A DNA stretch of 64,000 bases, taken from Dasypus novemcinctus. Lineage: Eukaryota > Chordata > Mammalia > Cingulata > Dasypodidae. The stretch spans positions 30,052,770 through 30,116,769 of the forward strand of contig NC_080682.1 of NCBI RefSeq assembly GCF_030445035.2. The letters are read 5' to 3'. Under the pieces are notes generated by a model. The model saw only the letters and a program-made list of their open reading frames with translations, was not told the DNA's origin and ran no database searches. A program made the translations under genes and the position numbers. Below, one piece after another: positions 11,865-22,745 of this stretch (position 1 is the stretch's first letter; the number at the start of each line of letters is the position of its first letter).

Positions 11865-14800
11865 TTGTCTCTACCTTGTGTATTTGGTAAAACATATGAA
11901 ATATTTTCTCTGCCCTAAGAAGTAAAAATAGTTGTGTTTCTTTTTAATTTCAGAGATATAGAACATTGGTATCACAATATTTGAAGATATATAAGAAAAT
12001 AAAACAAATATAAAATGTCAAAATCCTCATCAGAGGACACTGGACAAATTAAGTTGGGAGAAAGCTTAAATGATACCCAACCATTGTGTACCTCAATAGT
12101 TTGATATGTTCTATGAAGTTAGATTGATGGGTAGATTTTTACACAGATTCAATGTTAATGATGTACGGTCACATGGAATTTAACACTTGTTCCTTGGAAA
12201 CCTTAATAATATCTGTCCAAATCAAGATTAGGTCTACTGAGATACTTTATAATATGTAATTTTATAGTTCAGTCTATCAGTAACATAAATTTAGACCAGA
12301 AGTTGTTTTCTACAATTTTATTGTTGGCAATTGTGAGATCATTTTTGAAATTCTTGAAGATGAAGAGTCTACGGATTGGTTTGACTCAAAATGAGAAAAA
12401 ATATATAGTTAAATATACACTAAAAGACAATCACTTTTGCTTATCAAATAAAAAAAGTGATTTTACTAACTATATTGATCAAGGACAACAATGATGCAGA
12501 AAAATGGAAGTTCTGGTATACACTTAACTGGGAAGCAGTTAGGCAAGGTATATTCAAAGCCTTGACACTCAAAACAATAAAAGCTAAATGATGTTTTTTG
12601 AGGAGAGATTATGATAATCGAACTTTAAGGATTGTTTAAATATATTGACAGAATTATAATAAAAACATGCTCAATGTTCGATTGCAGCATTATTTATGAA
12701 ATCCACAGAAGGAAAAGCCTAAAGGACAGAAAGAGAAATTGTTCAGCTATGGTTTACCATATCTTTGATGGAAAATTATGCTAATTAAAAATGCTTTGAA
12801 GATAGTTAATTAAAACATGACACCCAATAGTAGCAATGATATATAGATAGAGATGGAGATGTTGATGAAGATGCATTTGTCTATGTCTGAAAAGAGAAAG
12901 TTATATTATATGCTGTCACTTTTATTTGGCTACAACCCATACTGATAAATATTTTACCTCCATAAAATGAAATAGTGAAAATTTTCCCAAGTTACATCAA
13001 AGAATTGGATGTGGGAATGTTGCATATTCTGAGTAAGTGAGGGCTGCTATCAGACTTTCAAAGAAAAGATACACAGAAATTGAGGAATGTTACTCTCTAT
13101 TCTCCCTCTTAGGCACAGAAAGGGTACATACCTGACTTCATAGACAGATGTGCAATGGAAATGAAGTGAAGAGAATCTGGACTAGAACCATGCCTACATT
13201 GAAAATTACCCCATATCTTGAACTAAATTTAAAAAGATGAACAAATTGTCATCCTGCCATCATAGTCTTCTCAATCTGACAAATAATGAGTTATTTTCCT
13301 GCTCTAGAGCTAGAAAGAAAATAAATTTGGAAATTTTCTTCCCAATTTTTTAGGCTTAAATGAAGAAATTAGACTACGTTAAATTCAATAGAAATGGCAA
13401 AAGAATGCTTTTACTTTGTTGAGCGGAGACAGTTCACATGTGCTTGACTTCCCATAAGCAGCTGATAAGCACATTAATTCAACCATCAGATGTAGAGTAA
13501 CAGTTAAGGAGTGTCTCCATCATCATTTTTACTAGATTCCATGAAGAATATTGGTGTGGAATAAGGAAGAAAGGGTAGAGAATAAAAAAGATGCACCAAT
13601 AGATCTGATATTACAAAAGACATTGGTTTAATTTCTTATCCACTATCTTATTACTAAATGACAGGAGTATTTCAAGCCATAATCATCCAGGAATATGGGC
13701 TCAATTTAAAAGATACTCTAATTAGAGGACATCTGAATTAGGTATACTTTTTAAAAATAATATTTTGCTCAGAATATATATTCATTTTCATTTCCAAGTA
13801 AGCTGAGTCTAGTTACATCTAACAAACCTAATGGAGAAGCATTTCCTCCCTGGTCCTAAAGATGTCAGGATGTGTACAGAATAGAGTTAATACTTTATAC
13901 TGTACTTTAAGCTCTTGGAAAAAGGTTCCCTTAAGTATTCCCAAACATTGACTAAGCTCTATGGGATGCCAAAAGTAAAAAAGTTAAAAATAAAAGTAAC
14001 TCTACAAATGGTATAAAAAACAAATAACAATTATCCTCTCTGGCATAGAGTGAGGAATTTTCAAAGTACCCTAATTTGTGAAACAACTATTTGAAACCAA
14101 ATGTCTCTTTCCAAATTACTCTGTACCTTATGGAATTCTACGTGTCATTATTGTATATGTGAGCTACACTTCATACTATCATGCTGAAATTATGTAAATA
14201 TTTTTATGAACTTTCCCTTTCTCATAGTATTGCAAAATTTTTCTCTTTGCAGGCCATACTGTTGAAAGCCACATCAGAAAGGAAAAAAGTCTCCTATTAA
14301 AAAAACTATATTACACTTATTGAGTACTTTTTGTGTGCTTGAAATTGTCCTAAGCATTAGACAAATCTTTACTTATTTTATCTTCTTAAAAACTCACCAA
14401 CAGATCCAAAATATTATACAAGTTTTAAATATTATATAATTTAATTATTGTAATAACTTAACAAGAGATAAGTTCTGTTTTACGCCCACCTATCAAAAGA
14501 GTTGACTGAGGTATGGACAGATATCAATTGGCCAAAGTCAAAATCATAGCATCATGTTGCTATATGACTCATGCTGGAGAGAAAAGACCTGGAGACAGTG
14601 CTGGTGGTGAAATTTCCCTAGTGAATCTCTAGTGTTGGTAGCCATTTAATGGGCTCACCTCAAGAATATGTTCTAGATGTTTTCTTCTTTATAATGTCAA
14701 TCTAGGCCATAGTGTTCAAACTTTGTGTATCCCTGTATGTACTCAAAGTCTTTTCAAGTTGTGCATGAACAAAAAGTAGTTTCAAGAAAAGCAGTTATCA

Positions 14801-15085
14801 CATTCTCAACCATTATATTATGTGTTCCTAAAACAGATCTGCCTGAGAATATACCTAAAATTGAAGAGACATTCTGGTCTCCTTCCCACTCTCCCTTTCA
14901 CAATTTACAAAAGAAATAAATACTTTCATCAACCTATATGTTATCCTAACCCCCAAGAGTAAAATCCTGTGGACCAAAACAGAGGGATAACTTGGAATAT
15001 TGAGTCTGAGCCCTCTATAGATTTTAATTCTTCGATCGAGTTGCTTTATATTCATGGATAGGATTTTTCCCATTGTATGGTCTCA
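11865..15085. repeat. upstream flank of OR copy 1 (duplication block B, diverged copy 1)
   Basis: Parts match the upstream flanks of copies 2 and 3. About 13100-15080 aligns with 35690-37680 and 47490-49450; landmarks are 'tttttactagatt', 'ttggtgtg', 'gtcaatctagg' and 'catgaacaaaaagtag'. About 12185-12300 matches 35505-35630. A stretch near 12520-12680 instead matches 41420-41580, so order differs from unit 2. About 12690-12960 resembles an old L1M 3' end. No gene is visible. Confidence 0.65.
14305..14560 (-). repeat. MIR-like SINE fragment within duplication block B
   Basis: The + strand reads 'attgagtactttttgtgtgc', 'cctaagcatt', 'ttaaaaactcacc' and later 'tgactgaggtatggacagat', the reverse-complement order of MIR. 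Diverged counterparts occur near 36930-37145 and 48720-48920, so it predates the duplications. Confidence 0.55.
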
Positions 15086-15414
15086 TATGTATTGCTTTTA
15101 AATCAATACTTGGAGTATCTTGGCTTATTTGACAATATTAGTATGGATGAAATTATTATTTAATGATCCTGTTTCTTCAATTTCTTAGCTTTTGTCAGAT
15201 ATTCTCCTTCTATTGAAGGAAAGTCCCATGATAGTCAAGCAAAGAGACTCTTTAAAAATTTACTTATTTATCATATCTTATAAAATAGAGAGTCATGGCA
15301 AGCAGGAAGATGTATATAATTTATTTGTTCAAAATTAGAAATGAGATGTTAATATATACTTAAAATTTTATTTAAATTGAGAAATTTAATAAATTTCTTT
15401 TTTGAAGGCAGAAC

Positions 15415-15780
15415 GTAAGTCAGATTCCTAAGCATGTATTACAGTTTATTGATCCATTCTCCAGTCAAGAGAGTATCTGTTTGCTCCCAATTTAGGTGCT
15501 GATGAATGCAGTGCCTATATAATTGTGCATAAAGATTTTTGCATGTACAAATATATACATTTCACTTGGGTAATACCTAGAATGAGGAGTTTGGGTTTTG
15601 TGGTGTTTGTGTGACTTTAAAGTAAATTGCCAAACTGAAATCTAAAGGGACTCCATCATCTAAAATTCAAACCAGCATTGTTTAAAAATTCTGGTTGCAC
15701 TACATTTTGTATTGTCATGTTATTGTTTATGTTTATGACTTTTAAAAAATTTGCCTGCTCCAATAGGTGTTTAGTTGTAC
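15415..15780 (-). mobile_element. old L1M 3' UTR fragment
   Basis: The + strand shows the antisense of an L1M 3' end: 'ttgatccattctccagt', 'aatacctagaatgagga', 'aaattgccaaactg', 'aattcaaaccagcattg' and 'ccaataggtgtttagtt'. 5'-truncated and diverged. It abuts a second L1M copy. Confidence 0.65.
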
Positions 15781-15789
15781 CTTAATATT

Positions 15790-18681
15790 TTAATAATAAA
15801 TTTTATTTTTGAGCAGTTTTAGGCTTAAAGAACAATTGCGTAGAAAATATGGATGGTTTCAATATACCCTAACATACACATAATTTACTTTATTATTGAT
15901 ACCTTGTAATATGCGGTGCAGTTGTTACCATTAATGAACCAATATTGACACATTATTAGTAACTAAAATCTATAATTCACACTACTTTCACTCTTCATGT
16001 TGTACAGTTATATGGGTAAAGGTAAATGCATAATGTCATATATATGTCTTGATAGTATCATACAGAATAATTTCACTGCCCTAAAAATGCCCTGTGCTCC
16101 ATCGATTCATGCTTCTCTCTACCTCCTACCTTCAAACCACAGCGACACTGATCTTTTTAATATTCTATACCTTTGCCTTTTCCAGGATGCCATATATTTG
16201 AAATCATATAACATGGTAGTTTTTTCCTACTGGCTTGCTTCTTTTGGCAATAGGTATTTAAGGTTCTATCATTTTGTGTATGGGTTTATAGCTTATTTCT
16301 TTTAATTGATAACTAATATTCTGTTGTGGACATATACCATGATTTGTTTTCTTATTCAGCTATTGAAAGGCATCTTAGTTTCTTCCAATTTTTGTCAATT
16401 GCGAATAAAGTTTCTATAAACATTTGTGGGCAGGTTTTTGGTTTTTCTTTTTTTGGATTTAAATTTTTAATTTCTTTATGTAAATGTCTAGGAGTATGAT
16501 TGCTAGATTATATGGTAAGTTTTCTTTAGCCTTGTAAGGAACTGCCAGGCTTTATTCCAAAATGACTACCACATTCCATTCACACCAGTGATGAATGAGG
16601 GTTCCTGTTGCTCCCACATCCATATCAGCATTTGGTGGTGTAGGTATTTGGGATTTTAGCCATTCTTTTAGGCATGTAGTGGCATATTGTTGTTTTAATT
16701 TGCAATTTCCTAATGATATTTGATGTTGGGCTTCTTTTTATGGGGTTATTTTGCCATCTCTATGTCTTCCTCTGTGAAGTCTCTGTTCAAACCTTTTTTG
16801 ATTTGTAATTGGGCTGTTTATTTTCTTATTATTTTGTTTTCAGAGTTTTTTTGTATATTTTTTATTCAAATTCTTTATCAGATAAGTGTTTTATAAATAT
16901 TTTACTCCAGTCTGAAACCTTTCTTTTCATTCCCCTAATATTGCCCTTTGCAGAGCAGCAACTTTAATTTTTAATAAAGTCTAATCTAACTTTTTTTCTT
17001 TCATGGAACATATGCATAGGGTCGTATCTAAAAGCCGTTGCTGAACCCATACCACATAGATTTTCTCCAGTGTTATCGTCTAGAATTTTAATAGTTTTGT
17101 GCTTTACTTAGAGGTCTTTGATCCATTTTGAGTTTATTTTTGTGAAAGGTATAATTAATGTCTGTGTTAAGGTTCTTTGTTTCAGCAGCATAGTTGAAAG
17201 AACTAACCTTAATGTATTGAAAGATTTATTTTATTTATCTATCCCTCCTCCACTGTTTGCACTTGCTCTCTGCTCTCTGTGTCCATTCATTGTGCACTCT
17301 GTGTCTGCTTGTCTTCTCTTTAGGAGGCATTGGGAACTGAACCCGGGACCTCCATGTGGGAGAGAGGCACTCAGTCTCTTGAACCACCTCTGCTCCCTGA
17401 TTTGTTGTGTCTTTCCTTGTGTTTCCTCTTTGTGTCTCTTTCTTGCATCATCTTGTTGTGTCAGCCATATGCACCAGCTCACTGTTTTCATCTTCTCTAG
17501 GAGGCACCAGGAACTGAACATGGGACCTCCCATGTAGTAGGCAGGTTCCTAAATGCTTGAGCCCCAACCGCTCCCTGACTTTGCTCCTTTATCAAAGATC
17601 AGTTAACTATATTTGTATGGATCTATTTCTGTGTTCTCTAATCTAGTACATTGATGTATTGTCTATATTACATAAATTCCTTGCTGCCTTTGCTCAATGT
17701 AGAGTTGCAATATGTCTAGATATTTAGTAGTAACAGGTCCCCAATATTTTACTTTCTCTGTATTGTGGTGCCTATTCTGGGTGTATTGCCTTTTTGCCTA
17801 GAATTTAGAATGAAATTTTTCGGTATCCACAGACTTACTTGCTGGGATCTTGATTTGATTTGCATTGAATTCCATGTATCCAGTTGGGTAGAACTGACTT
17901 GTTAATATTGAGTTCTTCTTTATCAGTATGGAATATATCTCTCCATTTATTTAGATCTTCTTTGATTTCTTTCATCAGAATTTTAAAATTTGTTTATATA
18001 GCTCTTGTATATATTTTGTTAAATTTCTAAGTATCAATTTTAAACTAATGTATTGGTGTTATGTTTTAGTTTGAAATGTCAAATGTTCATTGATGGCATA
18101 TAGAAAAGTAATTGACTTTTGCATGTTGACTTTGTATCTTATGTCCTTTCTAAAATTGCTTATTAGTTCAAGGAGCTTTTTTTTTCAATTCTTTGAGCTT
18201 TTCTACATAGACAATTATATCATTTGTGAAAAAAAGAGAGTTTTATTTATTCCTTCCTTATCTGTACACCTTTATACTTCTTTATTTTCTTTTTGTATTA
18301 GCCAGGATGTCCAGTGCAATTTAGAAAAGGAGTGGTGAAAGAAGACATTCTGGTCTTTTTCTGAATCATAGGGAAATCACCTGGTTTCTCATTGCTGAGC
18401 ATGGTGTTTGCTGTAATTTTTTGTATATGTTATTTACCAAGTTGAAGAAGTCTCCTTTATTCCTAATCTGCCAAGAGTTTTTATCATGAAAAAGTGTTAG
18501 ATTTTGACAATTTTTTAATCTATTCGTATGTGTATATTCCTTTTCTTTCTTCTAGTCTCTTGATATGATAAGGGCCATTAGTTGATTTTTTTTAAAAGTT
18601 AAAACAGCTTTGGATACCTGAAATAAATCCCACTTGATCATGATGTGTAATTCTTTATATATACTGTCGGATTCAACAACA
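15790..18681 (-). mobile_element. L1M-type LINE, 3' half, interrupted by a DAS SINE
   Basis: The + strand is the antisense of an L1M: the 3' UTR includes 'agtatcatacagaataattt', 'ttccaggatgccatat' and 'tgagggttcctgttgctcc'. The ORF2 3' half includes 'agatcagttaac', 'ttatcagtatggaatatat' and 'cttgatatgataaggg'. It is 5'-truncated near 18681, is full of stops, and cannot encode reverse transcriptase. A DAS SINE sits at 17222-17577 with L1 sequence continuing on both sides. A purine-rich run (AAAG repeats) at about 18682-18721 marks the junction with the next element. Confidence 0.85.
17222..17577 (-). mobile_element. DAS-type tRNA-derived SINE
   Basis: Antisense of a two-headed tRNA-derived SINE. 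Two copies of a head motif are visible on + ('gaactgaacccgggacctcc' near 17335 and 'gaactgaacatgggacctcc' near 17510), each following 'aggaggca'. Both resemble a tRNA B-box/T-arm region. The left end 'aagatttattttatttat' is the SINE tail. Insertion into the L1M puts it after that L1. Confidence 0.85.
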
Positions 18682-18721
18682 GCAAAAAAAAGAAAGAAAG
18701 AAAGAAAGAAAAAAGAAAAAA

Positions 18722-20495
18722 ATTTGGGTCCACCAGAGTCTTTTAACTCTCAAGCTGGTCAAAACTGATCTTCCAGCAGTTTTTCAATTACAGTCCTAGC
18801 ATTCCTATCACTACTGGTCCAAGTGGTGAGTTTTTTGCCTAAGCCTTTTCTATAGGTATTCTTTGGTTCTATATACCCATCTCTCTTTTCTTTTCAAGAG
18901 AGTAGTTTTCCTTCAACTTATATTTGCTGCTGGATCTAGGAAGAGTTTTTGGGTTTCTTTTTTCTTTCTTTTTTTTTAAGTTTTTCACTTCTTTTTGTTG
19001 TTATTGTTGTTAAGATAGAGGATGATGACTTCTAAGCGCCTTATGTGTCAGACCTTCTTATTGTTCTGTTGGGGTTTTTTTGTTTGCTTGTTTGTTTTTT
19101 TGTGAGGTGGGGCTAAATATTTTCCTGATTTTTGCCTCCAAGAATGTAGCCAGGTCTCACTGTGAAGGCCAGAGAAAATTTCCTTATGCTTGTAACAGGG
19201 GGAAGAATACAGTCAGAGCAGTCTGTTTTCTTTATCAAAGGAGTGCCCTCACAATAAGCAATTTTACCAGAAACCAATTAAATTAAGTTTAATCAGAACC
19301 TCCCAACCTTAGGAAAGGGCAATACAGATATCCAACCCAATCTAACCTATAAGGAATGAGAAGAGAAATATCCATTTACAACTCCTTTTAGCATTCTTGT
19401 CTCACATATAACATAAAAAAAGCTATATGTTATCTATAAAGATCACTTTCCAAAGATATAGATTCACTAAAAGACTGAGACCAAATCACAGGGATATAAA
19501 TAATTTCCTTCCCTACCCCTACACTTTACCACAACAATAATAACAAGAGAGAATTACAATGGAAAGAAATGGAAAGCTCAGATCTTATTTAAGAAGGAGT
19601 CTCCAAGAAAGAAAACCAAAAGACACAAGGGAGACAAAAAGAAATTAAAAAAAATAAAAAATAAAAAACCACTTGTGGAAAGTCCAGGCTCTAATGCTTA
19701 CAACTAAAGCAAACATTAAAAACAGCCTAACTCCTGGGCAAATTAATATAAAAATGCACTGTTGGAGATTTGGACCCGAAGTGTATCAGGAATGAAAGAA
19801 AGAGAAAAGGGAGAAGGAAACAAAGAGAAAGAATGAGAGAGTTGGGATCAGGGGGTCTGTGAGTAATGACTCCTCAGACAACTTTATTGTGTACAAGTGG
19901 CTCTATATATACCCCAGTCCACATGGGTAGAACCATCAACATTACTCATAGCCTAAGGAATTAAAAAAATCTTATCTCATGGTACAAAGTTTAAGTGTTC
20001 TATTTACTACACAAATGTTTCTGCTCATCTTTTCTTTCATCCTTTCACAGCTTCATCCTGTTTGCCCGGAATTCTTAATTACCACATTCCTTAGATTGCA
20101 AGCATAGCCATGGAGACAGCATGTCTCTCCTTGAGAGGCCACTGTGCCTCAGTTTCCAACAGTGCACACTAAAGTCCTATATACCTCATTCATCCCCCTT
20201 TGCCTGGTATATTACCTGGATTATATTCTAAAGGTTCTCTAATGGAAATTATAATGCATTCTACAAGGCAAAAAACAGTAGGAAGAGGCAGAACAAAGAT
20301 CAGAACCAGATTCATAAATGGCAGAGATTTTAGAATTATCATACCAAGAATGTAAAATAATTATGGTTTCTTTATTAAGAATTTTAATGGAAGAAGTGGA
20401 CAACATGCAAGAATATATAGGTCATATAATCAGGGAGAAAAATTCAAAGATAGAATTAAAATGATATACTATAAATCAGAACCACTATAGGAGAA
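18722..20495 (+). mobile_element. L1-type 5' region, interrupted by a solo LTR
   Basis: From about 19640 the sequence follows old L1 5' regions as I recall them: 'ctcctgggcaaattaatata', 'tacctcattcatccccc', 'attacctgga', 'aatgcattctacaaggca', 'agagattttagaattatcat', then 'ggacaacatgcaagaa'. The solo LTR at 19760-20161 splits it. The part from 18722 to 19640 is assigned more weakly. No open coding frame remains. Confidence 0.55.
19760..20161 (-). mobile_element. solo LTR, likely betaretrovirus-like (ERV2)
   Basis: 402 bp with inverted ends TGTTGGA and TCCAACA, flanked by a 6-bp target duplication with one mismatch (ATGCAC at 19754-19759, GTGCAC at 20162-20167). On - a TATATATA box precedes AATAAA, which fixes orientation and the U3-R layout. 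No internal region is present. The 6-bp duplication favours class II; the subfamily is unknown. Old to middle-aged. Confidence 0.85.
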
Positions 20496-22745
20496 CTGTG
20501 GGAAGATGGTGACTGACTAACAGGCATAGCTGAATGCTCTCACAAAAACAATGGAGAAAGAGGGAAGCAGATGTGGCTCAACTGATAGAGGGTCCACCTA
20601 CCATATAGGAGGTCCAGGGTCCAGTACCAGGGCCTCCTGACTCATGTGGTGAGTTGGCCCACATGCAGTGCTGCTGCATGCAAGGAGTGCCATGCCGTTC
20701 AGGGGTGTACCCCATGTAAGGGAGTCCCACATGCAAGGAGTACACCCTGCAAGGAGAGCTGCACCACATGAAAAAAGTGCAGCCAGCCCAGGAGTGGCAC
20801 CACATACACAGAGAGTTGACGCAGCAAGATGACACAGCAAAAAGAGACAAAGATTCCCAGTGCCATTGACAAGAATGCAAGCAGACACAGAAGAACACAC
20901 AGTGAATGTGCACAGAAAGCAGACTATGGGGGTGAGGAATGGAGAGAAATAAATAAAATTTTAAAAAGGAAAAAGAGCCAAAAGCTTCCAAGGGACCTGC
21001 TTTGGGGGTCAGCAGACTAAAACAGTGCTACACAACTCCCAGTGGAGTGAGGGACAAAGGGACAAAGAAGCTGAAAGTACAAATGTGAGTTACCAAGCCC
21101 CTATTGAGGCCAGGAGGGACTCTGCTCCCCCAAACAGAGATATGAAGCTGGGATAAAATACCTGGCCCTCTATAGCCAGCTGAGGGGAACAAACATCTTC
21201 CTCCCTGTTAGCTGTTTAAAGGAAAAAGTGAGGGGGGTTAGGGGTGTTTTTCTTCAGTGATTTCAGACAACAGAGCCAGCTTTGAATATCTTATCTGGGG
21301 ATTCAACACAGGGACACAGAAAAGCTGAGACTGAAACCCTCTGCTGAAAGGTGCACTGACTACTGAAATCTGCTGCCCATTCTGGAAATTGCATGGACAA
21401 AAACCACTCTCTGCAGCACAAGGGAGAAAATCTGTGCCTCAATAGTGAGTCCATGGCCATTCTGAAAACTTAAGCTGGGCAATTTTAAAAACTGAGGATA
21501 AGTTGAACCAAATATCCAAGTAGAGCTGTAGAAAAAATAAAACTATAGCAAGAGAGAAATTAGCTATTAGAGTAGATTTACCAACATATTCAGATGCCTA
21601 GACATCAGCAAAAATTTGTGAGCCATACTAGGAAATAAGAAGAGATGGCCCAGCCAAAAGAGCAAACCAAATATCCTGAAGAGATACAAGGTTTAATATA
21701 ATTAATGATAATCCCATAACTCTCCTAAATCACTTCAAAGAATTTAAAGAAAATATGACTAAAGAAAGAAAGTACATTCAGAAGACATGGGAAAAGCATA
21801 AAGAGCAATTTAAAAGCCTGCAAAAGAAAGTAACAAACCTTATGGGAAGGAAAGACCTGATGGATGAGATTAAAAATACATTAGAGGCTCATGAGAGCAG
21901 ATTTGAATATTTTAAAGATGGAATTAGTAATTTCAAAGACTATCTGAACTGGAAAAGATAGGAGAGCAAAGAGAAAAGGGAATTGAAAAATGGAACAAAG
22001 TCTTAAGGAATTGAATGGCAACAGATAATGCACAAACATTCACATAATCGGTGTCCCAGAAGCAGAAGAGAATGGAAAAGAGGCAGAAAGAGTATTTGAG
22101 GAAATTCTGAATAAAAACATCCCAGCCCTTACAAAGGATATAAATATCAACATTCAAGAAGGACAGCACACCCAAAACAGAATAAACACAAATACACCTA
22201 ATCCAAGACACCTGCTATTCTGAATGACAAATATCAGAGATAAAGAGAGGATTCTGAAAGCAGCAAGAAAAAAGCAAAGCATCACATGTAAGGGAAACTC
22301 AATAAGATTAAGTGCTGGCCTTTCATCAGAAATCATGGAGGACAGAAGAAAGTGACACGATGTATTTAAGGTACTAGAAAAGAAAAACTGCCAGCCAAGA
22401 ATTCTGTATCTGGCCAAATTGTCTTTCAAAAATCAGGGTGAGTTCAAATTCTTTGTAGACAAACAAAAACTGATAGAATATTTTGCCAAAAGTCTAGATT
22501 TGCAAGAATTACCAAAGGGGATTCTGCAACCTGAAAGGAGAAAAAAGGCTGAGAGAATTGGAGAAGAGTTTAGAAATGAAAACTATTAAGAAAGGTAGAC
22601 TAAAGGATGAGAAGCTTGATAATAGAGTGATATGACAACAGAGAGCTGAAGAACAAAATGAATGAAGCAAATCATGCCTTTACAGTAATAACACTGAATG
22701 TAAATGGCTTGAACTACCCAGTTAATAGACATAGACTGATGGAAT
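20496..22745 (+). mobile_element. L1/HAL1-type LINE, 5' part: UTR, ORF1 remains, start of ORF2 (part 1 of 2)
   Basis: Starts with 'gggaagatggtgac', like the 5' end of mammalian L1s, and a DAS SINE splits the UTR. ORF1 remains begin near 21640. A lysine-rich coiled-coil-like stretch (EKHKEQFKSLQKKV, then ESRFEYFKD) is followed by 'GVPEAEENGKEAERVFEEIL' and 'DKERILKAARKKQSI', the usual order of L1/HAL1 ORF1. 'QPRILYLAKLSFKNQGEFKF' closes it. Near 22690 'ITLNVNGLN' marks an ORF2 start. Several stops and frame shifts are present, so it is inactive. It resumes at 27105 beyond an inserted LTR element. Confidence 0.8.
20562..20968 (+). mobile_element. DAS-type tRNA-derived SINE
   Basis: Head 'gggaagcagatgtggctcaa' with a tRNA-like A-box region and a B-box-like 'ggtccagggtcc'. 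The body has repeated 'aaggagtgc' motifs and 'cagcaagatgacacagcaa', then an 'aataaataaaatttt' tail. Lies inside the L1/HAL1 5' UTR. Confidence 0.9.

Noticed and set aside
17330-17360. tRNA gene-like B-box regions in several places
   Set aside because: All belong to DAS SINEs with their own tails and, where checked, target duplications; no cloverleaf tRNA gene is evident.
18682-18721. AAAG-rich run as a possible regulatory purine tract
   Set aside because: It lies exactly at the junction of two LINE pieces, so it is best read as a tail or simple repeat.
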